Source: Nigrospora sphaerica (Eukaryota; Ascomycota; Sordariomycetes; Amphisphaeriales; Apiosporaceae). Taken from it: DNA of 64,000 nucleotides. This document shows, one piece after another, positions 1-11,180 of the stretch. Under the pieces are notes generated by a model that saw only the letters and a program-made list of their open reading frames with translations, had not been told where the DNA came from and did not search any database. The position numbers and the translations under genes are program-made. The stretch covers positions 6,324,001 to 6,388,000 of the forward strand of contig JAGVVL010000002.1 of the NCBI GenBank assembly GCA_018287875.1, in the 5' to 3' direction. Each line of letters begins with the position of its first letter. Position 1 is the first letter of the stretch.

Positions 1-2350
1 AACACTGGGGCTGAAGGAAGTCCGCTGATGTTTCTACAGAGTGGTATGCTTTCTCCCCCCCGCCAGGGCTCCTCTGGTTGCGGGTGAGGGGTTGTCTACA
101 TTCGGCTAAGCGATAGGGCCTCGCGTGTTCTGAGGAGGGGCCTCCCCCTCCCCCTAGTCCCGGTGGGTGGTCACGCTCTCTGCCTACCTTTTCCCCCTTC
201 TCCTCTCCCCTCCCCTCCCTCTCGTTCTGAAGAAAGAAAGAAATGCGGCAATGATACGCATGTTTGACAGGCCTCGTCCCGTCAGTCGTCTGATGTTGCT
301 TTCCTTGGCCCGCTCGTGAGGGTGTACATTGAGCCATGGGTCGGCTTCCCCCCGGGGGTGGTGGGGGAAGAGGTGATTGCCTGTTGGTTGGACTCTCTCT
401 CTCTCTCTGTCTCCCCCCCTTCCCCCTCGTCTCTCTCTCTCTGCCAGCCGTACGCATCGATGGGGGGGGTATCGGTACAGGCCCGGGAGTCGCAATTACC
501 ACCCTATCCCACCCCCTTTCTCCCCCCAAGGGACAGCACAGAGGCTGGCTACGTACCCGTCACCACCAGTGAGCGGCCCTCTCGCGGAGCCAGAGCGATT
601 CCGAAATGGGGCCCCCGAACGTAGCATCCAAAACGGCCGGCCGGCCGTTGGTGTTCTGGCCCGCGGCCAAGCTGGCCAAGAGCCGCACGTTACAAAACCA
701 GGGCCGCCGAGAGACAGACAGGCTGAGGCGGGCCCTGCTCGTTGGCGACGACGAGGGAGAGCCTGGGCTCTGAGAAGAGATTCTCATGTTCGGGCCCCGT
801 TTTTTCTTGTCCTCTTCGGACGGGAGGGGGGGGGGGACTCGGGAAGGCCTTCCCTCACTTTCCCAGGCTTTCCCACCGCGTCGGAACGAAAATGAGCACC
901 GTGGCCAAGGCGTAGAAGAGGCGCCCCGGGGAAGCACAGGCGGGGTGGCTAACCATAGTCGCGGCGATGCAGGGGTTCGCTATATCCTCTTCCGCGTTTG
1001 AGAGCTTGGATTGCCAGGGGCCGCCGCAATGCCGTTCATCCCATCATCACCAACATCAACCACCCCCCCCCTGCGGTTTGAACTACTGTACCTACCCTAC
1101 GAATATTCTCCGACGGCGAGGCGGAACAGTCGCCCAGGCCCGCGCCCACCGGGGGGCAGGCGATGTAATCTGTCGCGACTCCTCCGTTTAAGCGAGAATC
1201 CGGGGTAGAGGTTCGGCCCCTCCCCCCAGCCTATCTATCTGTCCGTAAGGGCTACCTAGCCCTTGGGGTCGGCCGAATGCCCCAGCCGTAGAGGTCCGTC
1301 CCCCTCCTTCCCGGTCCCCTTCTACGTCTTCGCACCCACCTTTGCTGGCGCGACACCTCGTAAACGGCACGTGCCCTAAAAATACCACGTTGGGTTTCCA
1401 TGCTCCCTCCCCTTCCCTCCGTCATGTCACCGTCGCCGTCATCGGGGGACGGGGGAGGGGGTAGCCAACGCGCGTGAGGTACCATCGCTCTCTGCCAGCG
1501 GTGCATCTGACATCTCTCGACCCTTAGTTGCGTGGCATGCGTGCGCGCGCTCGCACACGCCATAGGAGGGGGGGCCGCATAACCGAGTGCTGAGTGTCAC
1601 CTCACGTCGTAGTGAGGAGGGCCGATGAGGCCGCGTACGCCGAGATTAAGGGACGGCGGGGAGTGTTCGCAAGGGAGACGTGTTGTTGGCGTCGTCCTAG
1701 CCGGGCCGGCTCTTGCCCGTGGCAGGGGCGGCCGCTCGACGTTCGTGCGCCCTCTCCCCCCCGTCATCCCCGGCGTCGTAATCCCGGGGGACCGGGACCG
1801 AGACCGACGGAGCTTCTAGGGAGCGGCACCGATGCACGTAGAACCCGTCGGGCGGGGGGGAACGGATGGCCGTCTGGAGTGTTTATGGCCGTCACTGAGA
1901 TGGGGCTTGTCCGGACGGATCAGGCCAGGCTTCATTTTGTGCAGCGGCGCGATGACTTACTACACCGCAACAACTCTCGGTTCTTACGAGATTTCTAGGC
2001 TGACCATCCTGGGGGGCTGGTCTTTGCCCTCTCTTATCGGCTTACGGGGTTCTCCATGTCCAGCTTGCGCCGGCCCCTTGAAGGTAAAGGGGGCTGGCCG
2101 AGTATTCTCCCGCCAAAATACGATATGGATCTCATGTGACGACAGTACAGAGCCGAGGGCCTTGGGTCATCACTGCGACCTCGTGCGCTCGCGTAGGCGG
2201 CCCAGAAGGCAACGCGCTAAGGCCCGACACTGTAATGGGCTGAGCAGCTCATTGGGGTGTACTCATTCTCCTAATGCTCAATGTATTACTACAGCTCGGG
2301 ACATCTCCTTGGTACCATAACGTCTCGCTGCCCGTCCTGACGGCTCCTGA
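1..2350. other. Non-coding stretch, no gene recognised
   Basis: Open frames on both strands here are short, mutually overlapping and have no family resemblance or splice continuity. A CT-rich microsatellite lies at about 392-443, and homopolymer C/G runs are common. The right end is the 3' flank of the Cys-triplet gene on the minus strand. Confidence 0.6.
392..443. repeat. CT dinucleotide microsatellite, interrupted
   Basis: Two CT-repeat blocks (about 392-408 and 431-443) are separated by a C-rich spacer. It is simple sequence with no coding signal. Confidence 0.8.
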
Positions 2351-3568
2351 TCACAACTCCGAGTCGGGTTCCAAGTGGACACCCGTCTTGTTGCTCTCGT
2401 CTCGAAGCCCCGAGCAATCCGTGCACTGCGAAATCGTACGTTCTCAGTCAGGCGCCCTCGGCTGTAGGGGGCGGGGCTTGGTGACGGCGCTTTGGGCTCA
2501 TCTCAGCCGGACTCGGTGCTCGCCGCGGAGGGTAAATGCAGGAAGGAATTCAGGGCAAGGGTAGACAGGTAATGGGCGCCTCTCGATGCTTACGTTGCTG
2601 CAGTTGACGCAGTCCGTGCAGTTGGTACAGTTTGAACACTGGCCATCGAGGTAAAAATCAGTTACGAGCTTCAGCACGCGCGTAAGGGTGCCGGTGAAAA
2701 GGGGACCGCCCCAAGTTGTGCCAAGGACGACTCGATGGCTTCAACCAGGAAAAGGAGCCACGTACATCTCGACAGCCGGTGCTGTTCGTACAGTTGGAGC
2801 AGTCTACGCAGCCTGCATCTTTGTTAAAGAATATCCGAATAGCCGGATGACCCTTTCCCTGCGGTGTTCCCACGTCTGTGTGCCTCCGCTCGCTTAAAAG
2901 ATGTACCAGTCGGGGATTGGAGGCAGATTGCGCGAGAAAGACGGGGCGAGTGCAAACCAGCCGTGGTGCCGCTGTACACGGCTGGAGGCTCTCTGCTGTA
3001 CTCACTCTCGCCTGTTATCTTTGTCAGTCAATTTCTCACCACAGGTCAAACAGAAACCGTCCCCTGTATATTCCCTGTTCGCTCGACCCGAGGCGTCGAA
3101 AAACGCCCGCGTAAAAGCGGCATCGAGCCATGGGCAAAGATTGGACACAGACAGAGAGATCGGGGAACACCTACATCCGGTACAATTGCTGCAGTTCTTG
3201 CAATTAGTGCCTGTCACGCGGTCCAGCGTCAGCCATATAACATTTGACCCGGAAGGCAGCATCCGGCAGGCTGCCGACGTTGTGCGTTGAGCGTGTTTGC
3301 AAGCGGTTCGGCTTCGTAACAATGTGCCAGGGAATGCTTACAGTTGGTACCTAGCGAATCACCTTGGTCAGCATCGGGGCCATTAACAGCCGCAGCAGAA
3401 GTAGATACGTCAAGCATGGCCGGGAGCCCGTAGTAGCGAGATGGAGACGGAAACGCATTTGGCCAATGTTCCCATTGAGAGCTGAGCTGATCCGAATGGA
3501 AGGAGACGTGTAACCCCATGAAAAAAGAACCTACAGTTGCTGTTGCCGTCTTTGTCCGAGGCCCCCAT
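2351..3568 (-). CDS. Cys-x-x triplet-repeat small protein, seven exons
   Basis: I do not recognise a family for this 93-residue protein. Exons on the minus strand are 3568-3535, 3362-3342, 3210-3175, 3063-3040, 2812-2766, 2638-2594 and 2425-2351, with introns of 172, 131, 111, 227, 127 and 168 bp. Each exon has a GT donor and AG acceptor, phases match at all six joins, and the frame stays open for 282 nt to TGA. The product has 18 cysteines, mostly one every third residue with Asn, Asp, Thr or Ser between them. Exons 6-7 give seven cysteines at exact spacing 3 (CSNCTNCTDCVNCSN, then CTDC). There is no signal peptide or membrane segment; the C-terminal tail of about 20 residues is polar and acidic. 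A metal-binding or metallothionein-like role is possible but is only inference. Intron 4 might hide a further micro-exon. The start ATG at 3568 lies in a CACCATGG context. Confidence 0.6.
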
Positions 3569-4257
3569 GGTGATGATGGTGCAGAGCAGAGCAGACCGAG
3601 TCTTTTGAGAAGTGGATTGAGGGAAGTGGTTAACTAGGGAAGGGAGGGGATAATAGATGGATGAAAGGCGGGGGATTTGCTAGAGGACCAGCGCGTCTTC
3701 TCACGAGGATAACAAAATAGACAACGGACAGTTATTTTATGCTATACATCCCCATCAGTACCCGTGACTAGCACGCGGACCGCGTCATAGGCCAGCGCTG
3801 CAAGCCAATGGTAGGATCATGTAAGAGGTACGTGGTTGGCTACGCAAGCTGCCTCCTCATTGAGTGAGTACGTCATGACGACAGCAGCAGCAGGTTACGA
3901 CGAGGGGAAGAACAGCGCGGGACATGAAGGCCAATGGAGGCATCCTCGCCTTCCTGTTGAAGTCGAGATAAGAAAGGACTCTGACAAGACTCTGCCGGTC
4001 AGGTGCTGTCGCTCTAATCCCACCGTCCCGAACCGGTTACGGCCGATCCCAACCGCGAATACCAGTACAGCGTCTCACTCGTATCGGATAAGGTAGGTAG
4101 ATAAGTACGTAAGTACCCGGGTATCCAATGATGGTGGGGGTGTTGGTTCACGGATTCGTGTAGCGAGTACGCAAACCAAACGGGCAGATGGGGCTGAGAA
4201 CGCCAGCCTGCTCCAAGCTCACCGGGCTGCGTCATGAGTGAGTTAGGCAAATGCTCT
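3569..4257. other. Intergenic region 5' of the Cys-triplet gene and 3' of cnxE
   Basis: It presumably holds the promoter of the minus-strand Cys-triplet gene on the left and the 3' flank of cnxE on the right. I see no convincing open frame, repeat or RNA gene. Confidence 0.5.
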
Positions 4258-6418
4258 TCAGAAGCCAGTCCTGATGCCACCCATCAGCAACGCTTCTACC
4301 TTCTCTCCCTTCCCTAGTGGCCTGTTTCCAGCAGGCATACACAACAACGCATTGGCGCCCCTCAAGCTCCCGACCTTGGAGCTGCGCTGCCCACCGGTGC
4401 TTGCAGCCGTCAGAAGGCCGTCCTTGCCCACCGTGACAACCGCCCGGTGGTACTCGGGCCGCTGCTTGTCCAGGGAAAACTCGTGCGACAGGACGACGGG
4501 CACCCTGGTCAACCCGGCGGGCGAGACGCCACACATCTGGTGCAGAGCAGGCAGCACGAAGAGATGGAACGTGACGACGGCAGACGCCGGGTTGCCGGGC
4601 AGCGAGAAGATAACCTTTTTGACGCGCTCGCCGGCATTGTTCTTCACAGGTACCGTTGCAAACGTAGTCGGTTTCCCTGGCTTCATAGCCACGCGACCGA
4701 AGTGGATCGTGCCGCCAAGTGATCTCTCGATGGTGGGTTTGAGCAAGTCGAGCTCGCCCATGGACACGCCTCCCGTGGTGATGATGACGTCGACCCGCCT
4801 CATGGCGTCTCTGAGAGTCGCCTCCAGGGTGCCTGGCTTGTCCGCAGCGATGCCCAGATCGACCACTTCGAACCCACTCTCCTGAGCGGCCGACATGAGG
4901 GTGATGCGGTTGGTGTCGCGGACCTCGCCAAGCCGTAGCTCGCCCGGTTTGTCGTGCTCGACGATCTCGTCTCCGGTTGACAACACACCGACGATGGGCT
5001 TGCGATATGTTTTGACTTCGCCCACTCCAACGGCGGCGAGCAGCCCAATCTCGCCTCCCACGGCCGATATTTGCTCCCCCTTTTGCAGGATCATCGTGTC
5101 CACTTTGATGTCGCTGCCCACCTCGCGGATATTCTCGCCTTCTTTAACGTTGTCGGCCAGTATCTCCACTTCTTTCTCCTCCTGGCCATCTTCTGTCATG
5201 GTCTTGAGTACCGTATCTTCGACCATAATGACCGAAGTGGCGCCCGGGGGCAGTGGTGCACCTGTGGTGATTCGCGCAATCTGGCCTTCTTTCAGCGCCT
5301 TGGCCTCGCCGGGTGCGGCATGGGAAACCGAAACGACGGGGAAGACGCCTTTCATGTTGCCGTCCTTGGGTACGACAACGGCATAGCCGTCTACGATACT
5401 CGCGCGGAACGCGGGGACATTGGCCTTTGCCGTAACGTCTTCTGCCAGCACAGAACCGGGCAGGGTCCTGTCGACTTTAGAGCTGACGACCTCGGGCAAA
5501 GGGGCATTATCCTTGACCTGAGCTAGAGCATCATCCACAGAGAGCATCGGATACGGCGACTCTCGATTTCTTCGGCTCGGACCGAGACTCGGGTCGTTGG
5601 ACATCGGGTTGACACCTGGAGCCGTGTGCCTGACAAGACCGCCGTGGCCGTGGCTGTGGCCGTGACCATGATCATGGGAGTGCCCATGCCCTTGCCCGTG
5701 AGAATGAGTGCAGCCGTGGTCGTGGGAATGCGAATGGGCACCGCCGGTAGAGGAAATCCCGGCATCTGATTCAAGCTGCTTGACACCACCAGCGTGAAGC
5801 GTTCTGGAATCCAGACCCGCGGCTTGTAGGCAGGCATGAGGCAAGGTCTTGACGATGGCCTGTAGGTTCTCCTTGGCGCCCTTGGGAGAACCCGGTAGGG
5901 TGACGATGATGGTCTTGTTCCGCACGCCAGCTACTGGCCTGGACATCATAGCGACTATGAATAGGTCAGCACGACACGTTCTGGCATTGGCTGTGCGGAG
6001 GAGAATACTTACAGGGCGTCACACCGAGGGAGGCGGCCAGCATGCCATGGACAAGACCAGGCGCCTGCTTGTGGAGGAGTGCAGACACGGCCTATCGCCA
6101 ATTAGCACCGTACGTTTTCCCGACTACGAACTCGGAGATGCTGACCTCGGGGGTGTTATCGGATACTGCGAAGCCCGTACCGCCTGTCGTGAGGATCAGG
6201 TTGATGCCTTGCGCGGAGCTGTCGGCCCATAGCAGAATCTGGCGCTGAATCTGGGCGACATCGTCAGGCACGATCTCAGTCACGGCAACCTCCCATTTCC
6301 CTCCTCCCTCCTGCTCGAATACGTTCCTTAAGATGCTTTCCGAGGCGTCGGTGGACGGGTCCCTGGCCGCCGTTGTGGAAACTATTAGAAGAGCAGCCTT
6401 TAGCGGGGAACCAGACAT
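4258..6418 (-). CDS. cnxE: Gephyrin-type molybdopterin adenylyltransferase / molybdotransferase
   Basis: It catalyses the last two steps of molybdenum cofactor synthesis: adenylation of molybdopterin (G/MogA domain), then molybdate insertion (E/MoeA domain). Exons are 6418-6146, 6091-6013 and 5954-4258 (682 aa). The N-terminal G domain (about residues 1-165) has TTGGTGF followed by DNTPE at the first splice join, and SRPVAGVR with LPGSPKGAKEN after the second. The E domain (about 250-682) carries VDGYAV, the TTGGVSMGELD motif and SLPGNPASAVVTF. The G-then-E order is that of fungal and animal gephyrin, opposite to plant Cnx1. Between the domains, residues 190-222 hold 14 histidines in a HSHDHG/GHGHSH pattern, an unusual linker. 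The cofactor serves nitrate reductase, sulfite oxidase and xanthine dehydrogenase. It shares a 784-bp upstream region with divergent POP5. Confidence 0.93.
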
Positions 6419-7202
6419 GGTGGTTTCGGTGCTTCAACTTCAAGCCCTTTGATCGGAAGAGCAACGGGTTTCTAGCGGTGTGGGCAATGAAAAGTAAATC
6501 CAGGGTTATCAGATGGCAGTGAGCTCGTTTGCTCTCTTTCCCCCCCAAATAGCCCAGGCGATATCTTTACGGAAGTTCGTTCCTTGTCCGGGACCGGATC
6601 ATGGGTAGTGGTTCAAGTGGTGACGAGAGCAGGACGGGCAGCCGGCAAAAACTCCACGGCGGGGTTCAACCTTGTACATAAGCTGAAGTACCACCTGCAC
6701 TTACCTCATTTACGCTGGGGGAGTAGGAGCTGGTCGGATTCCTTGATACCATTGGTACTGGAACTCCCCGGCTGGAACGGTGTAGCGTACATATGTATAT
6801 TTTACGACCTTTATGTTCATCCTGAGCTGGCGCTTCTCATTTCGAAGCTGTCGTTCGGCATGAGTTGAGGCTCCAAAGCTTTGTGTCCCAGCAAGTGTGA
6901 GACTGAGCTACCAAGCTACAAACTTGAGGCCAAGAAACGCAAGCACCCGCCGGATCCCCGATAAGATATGGCCGCGTCAGAAATTTGGAGCCACTGAGGA
7001 GAGGTGGTTTTGTACGCATATAGGCGCCGCATTCCACCCGTCTTCAAAGTACATAACTTACACACCCACTGCTGTCAAGCGTACCGGCTCGCCGTCTCAG
7101 CTTCAAAGGGGGCCGGCCGGCACTTTGCATTTGATCAGCATACACTCCATTGCTACAAGCGAAGGCCCGCGACTCCCGCGCGCCTCGTAACCCCACGCCA
7201 AC
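6419..7202. promoter_or_regulatory. Divergent upstream region of cnxE and POP5
   Basis: The 784 bp between the two start codons must hold both promoters. No gene is apparent. I could not identify a specific factor site with confidence. Confidence 0.5.
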
Positions 7203-7835
7203 ATGGTTCGCATCAAGGAGCGCTACCTCCTCGTCAACATCTTGTACCCCAGTGCCATCGGCACCAAACCAGGCGTCCCCGACGTCGTGGTCATCAACCA
7301 GCCCACCAGCGACAAGCTTACACCACAGGCGCTTCTTCGAGGGATTCGCGATGAAGTGTCGAGCCTATTCGGCGATTATGGTGCAGGATCTATGGAGGGC
7401 GGCGGATTGTCAGGTACGTCACGTTACCTGCATCCATCGATATTTCTATCCCGGCTAACCAGCGCTCCAGTCAAATATCTCTCGGCCGCGACCTCAACCT
7501 TCATACTGAGGATTACGCGCGCCCATTACCGCCTCCTCTGGACCGCCCTGACCATGATGGATCATGTGCCCGTTCATAACGGCAAGCCGTGTACCTTTCG
7601 CGTCGTTCACGTGAGCGGAACCATACGCAAGGCCGAGGAGGCCGCAATTCGTTGCGGCCGCGACCTGATGTTTGCCGCCAAAGAGCAGTCTGGCACTAAG
7701 GACAGCGGTGTGCTGGAGACCATCTTCGGTCTGCCGAGTCGAAGTCGCCGGCAAGCAGCACCCAAGGCTGCAGATCCGCTCGCCGTCGTGGACGCCTCCG
7801 ACGACGACGAGATGCTGGACTACCATGACGACTGA
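7203..7835 (+). CDS. POP5: RNase P/MRP protein subunit Pop5
   Basis: Pop5 is a core protein of the ribonucleoproteins RNase P (5' trimming of pre-tRNA) and RNase MRP (pre-rRNA cleavage). Exons are 7203-7413 and 7471-7835 (191 aa). The start MVRIKERYLLV is the conserved family N-terminus. The join restores LSVKYLSAATSTFILR, followed by the family's RAHYRLLW motif. The 57-bp intron is a multiple of three without a stop, so unspliced RNA would add 19 residues in frame. The C-terminus is a short acidic tail, common in fungal homologues. It converges on GPN2, with 9 bp between the stop codons. Confidence 0.92.
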   Translation: MVRIKERYLLVNILYPSAIGTKPGVPDVVVINQPTSDKLTPQALLRGIRDEVSSLFGDYGAGSMEGGGLSGTSRYLHPSIFLSRLTSAPVKYLSAATSTFILRITRAHYRLLWTALTMMDHVPVHNGKPCTFRVVHVSGTIRKAEEAAIRCGRDLMFAAKEQSGTKDSGVLETIFGLPSRSRRQAAPKAADPLAVVDASDDDEMLDYHDD

Positions 7836-7844
7836 GCGACGCTA

Positions 7845-9030
7845 TCATGATCCGGGCCTCACTATTTTAATGCCGCTGTCGCCAGTTGGCGGGGGCAGTC
7901 CGTCATACGGGTCGTCGTCATCGTCGGGGACCAGGTCGGGCGTGGTAGCCTCGGCCCCGGTGTGCCCCATGCGCTTTGCCTGCTCCTCTTCCTCCTTCGC
8001 CTCCGCCGCGTCGTACTCGTCCTTGGCATCAATCCACCGCTCCTGAATATCCTGGACGTCCATCATGGAAGACTCGTTGCGCATGGCAATCTGCCACACA
8101 GTATCGTTTGCGCCCTCGGCACCGCCAAACACATACCCCCCCGCGCGGTCGATCACGCGAAGGAGATGCATCATGCTCTTCTTGTTCTCGACGGCCAGGA
8201 CCTCGTACCGCACAAGCGCGAAATTCTCCACCAGGTCCGCGATTGCCTGGTTCAAGCGGCTGAATCTCTCGCTGCGCAACACGGGCGACTCTTCCTCGAG
8301 GCTGGGGAGGAGGTAGTTGAGATCTTGCACCTCGGTATAGTAGTCGAGGTTGAATGGTAGAGGGTCGTAGCCCGCGACCTTATCGATCTTGGTTAGGACG
8401 TTGACGTGAGGGAGGTCCATTTGCAGCATGGCGCGAAGGGTGAGAAGTAGGTTGGAGATGTACAGCGACGGTTGGGTCAGGCAGAACGAGTCAGAGAGGT
8501 GCACTACGACGAGCTTTGGGTGGTCGGTCAGCGGCAGGACGACAGACATCCAGAGGTCAAACGGGGCTGGCTCACCCTGAAGCCCATCTTCTGGAGTTTG
8601 AAGAAGATATTGCGTAATGAGTTATGGTGGGTATATAACTCGACCTGCCCGGGGCAATCAAACAGAACATACGAATCTTCCAGTTTTCCCAGGCCCTGTT
8701 CCAACCACTCCATGTTGTTCTCGAGTTCCTCGAAGGCGTATAATATGCCGCCGTTCGGACCGAGCTGGTCTTCGGCCATGATCTCTTCTAGGGTAACGAG
8801 GTCGCGGATGTCTACGGCGCAAGGATAGTTGGTCTTGTCGTTGGCCGGGTCCAGGTTCACGACGGAGCACTCCCTGCCGATGGCGCTCATGAACTGGTGC
8901 ACTGCGGGGAAGATCACGGTCAGCAGGGTGACGCATGCCAGGCCTCGCTCGGCAGCCGTGACTTACTGCCATCGCAATACGTGCTCTTGCCCGCACCGGG
9001 GCTGCCCACGACGAGCTGCGCAAAAGGCAT
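7845..9030 (-). CDS. GPN2: GPN-loop GTPase 2
   Basis: GPN2 is a small cytoplasmic GTPase acting with GPN1 and GPN3 in assembly and nuclear import of RNA polymerase II and III. Exons are 9030-8967, 8901-8576 and 8513-7845 (352 aa). The P-loop GSPGAGKST sits at the N-terminus in exon 1. Exon 2 carries VVNLDPAND, the G-P-N loop (LGPNGG) and FDCPGQVELYTHH. Exon 3 has LSDSFC and the guanine-specificity motif NVLTKIDK. Intron 1 falls after the conserved TYCDG, as the alignment requires; intron 2 joins GFR to LVVVHLSDS. An acidic stretch (PDDDDDPYDG) lies near the C-terminus. It is divergent from BUB3 over 497 bp. Confidence 0.93.
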
Positions 9031-9527
9031 TGTGCAGGGTGCGGTGGGCGCAGAACAGACAAGGGTGAGGTATATGAGACGGGTGCGGCAGTGGATGATT
9101 CTCTCCAGTAAATGAGCCTAAGTTAGGATGCGTTTGCGCGGCGGAAGATGATGCGCCCTTGGATTGCTGCTTGCGCTTGTCGCACTGGGGAAAGTTGGAA
9201 AGTGCCCAATGTGCCCCTCCGACTGCGATATGTCGCAATGGGTAGAGCGGCTGGAAGCTTCCCTTGCCCCGCCGTAGCCGCTACCTCCGGGCCTGCCAAG
9301 GCTGCCAAATTTAGGCGGTGTTGCTTAGCAGAATTTGGGAGCTTCCAATACTCGCGCCAGGGCTGTCTGTTTACTAACATCTTATCGACAACGGCTGAAG
9401 CAAGCCCCGGTGAGAGAGCAATACCGCATGCGATCGATCCCCCCAAGGAAAAGAGGTAGACGACACTCCAGCTTGCAGCTTTCCGTACCGGACTTAGAAT
9501 CCCCGCCCACACCCCCTACCACCCGTC
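9031..9527. promoter_or_regulatory. Divergent upstream region of GPN2 and BUB3
   Basis: The 497 bp between start codons presumably hold both promoters. No additional gene or repeat was seen. Confidence 0.5.
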
Positions 9528-10774
9528 ATGGCGCCAGGTACGTCGATTGCCGCTTTTCCGTGAGCCCTTGGCTTCGGCGCGCAGAGAAACAAAAGGCTGA
9601 CCGCGACTGCGACACCCTTCCCCCTCGCAGCAACCCAATTCGAGCTCGCGCAGCCGCCAAACGATGCCATCTCCGCCATCGTCTTCGCGCCCACGGCGCC
9701 GACGCGGCTGCTGGCCTCTTCGTGGGACAAGAATGTCTACCTTTACGACACACACGCCGGCGGCGAGGACGGTGCCCACGGTGCGCTGGTCCGGACCTTT
9801 GAGCACCGCGCCCCCGTCCTCGACGTCTGCTTCGGCGCCAACGACAACGAGGCCTTCAGCGCCGGCATGGACTGGCAAACCCACCGCATCAACCTCGAGA
9901 CCGGCGAGCAGACGGCGCTGGGCAAGCACGCGGCGCCGGTGCGCCGGGTTGTCTACAGCAAGGATCACTGTGAGCGCCCCAGGTCCACCCCTCTTTTCTC
10001 GCGTGCCTCAGCGGGCACCCTACTGCGTCGAGGACGACTGCTGACGGCGGGCGTGGCTCTCCAGCCCTCCTGATATCCGCCTCCTGGGACAGCACCTTGC
10101 AGGTCTTCAACCCGTCGAGCCCCGACCTCGCACCGCTGACCGTCCCCCTGCCCGGCAAGCCGCACGCCATGGCCGCCTCGCCCTCCAAGGTTATAATAGC
10201 CATGACGTCGCGCCTGGTGCACATCTACGACCTCGCTGAGCTGGCCTCGGCGCTGCAGTCGCAGACTGGCAACCCACCCAAGCCTTGGCAAGAAAGGGAA
10301 AGCTCGCTCAAGTTCCTGACGCGGGCCGTCGCCGCCATGCCGTCCGACGCCGGCTACGCCACAAGCTCTATTGAAGGCCGCGTGGCTGTCGAGTGGTTCG
10401 ATGCCAGCACCGAGTCGCAGGCTCGAAAATATGCCTTCAAGTGCCACAGGCAGGCTGATGCCAACTCGGGTGCCGATGTTGTGTACCCTGTCAACGCGCT
10501 CGCTTTCCACCCAACCTATGGTACCTTTGCGAGTGGCGGAGGCGACACTACAGTTGCTCTGTGGGATGCCGAAGCGAAACGCCGCATGAAGGTGTATCAA
10601 AAATTCCCCGATTCCGTTGCCGCCTTAGCTTTCAGCCCCGATGGCCACTATCTGGCCATTGCCGTGTGCCCTGGTTTCGAGACGGGCATGGAGGATTACA
10701 GCGGCGAAGGCAGGACCAAAATCATCATCAGGGAGTTGGGCGAGACGGAGGCCAAGGGCAAAGGCGCCAAATAG
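9528..10774 (+). CDS. BUB3: Spindle checkpoint WD40 protein Bub3
   Basis: Bub3 is a seven-bladed WD40 protein that recruits Bub1 and BubR1/Mad3 to phosphorylated Spc105/KNL1 at unattached kinetochores. Exons are 9528-9537, 9631-9969 and 10065-10774 (352 aa). The first exon encodes only MAP plus one base, so the start rests on the join giving the family N-terminus ATQFELAQPPNDAIS. Diagnostic segments are LLASSWDKNVYLYD, SASWDSTLQVF and VYPVNALAFHPTYGTFASGGGD, followed by VALWDAEAKRR and VAALAFSPDG. The length is typical for fungal Bub3. Rae1 is the closest paralogue but lacks this N-terminus. Introns are 93 and 95 bp. Confidence 0.92.
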
Positions 10775-11180
10775 TGGCCTGGAAGGTGCTCCCTTGCGAG
10801 TTGACCGAGCCAGGTGGGTCGAGGGGAGAGGCCGATTGACATTGGACGATGGGGTGTGTCTTTCTTAACAGGCGAATTGGCGTTGGGGGTGGCTGGTAAA
10901 ACCACGTATACCAGGAACTTTGACGAATCAGCGGCAACATCTTGCAATCTCTTGTTCCCCCTAGCCCACGCCCCCGTAAAGCGAGGAGATATATGTACTA
11001 CAGGGCGCAATACGTCCATGTCCCAATATTCTTCAACAGCTCCTTCGATAATATCCATCGTAAAATTATCACATTACCCCGCATCCCAAGGTAGTTGGCG
11101 GGTAAAGTCCGACTCCGTCCATAGTCCACTTTCGTCAAGCTTAATACATAGTGGCCTCTTGACAGAAATCAGACGTTGTC
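10775..11180. other. Convergent 3' flanks of BUB3 and the next gene
   Basis: These 406 bp lie between two stop codons of convergent genes. No coding or repeat signal was seen. Confidence 0.5.
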
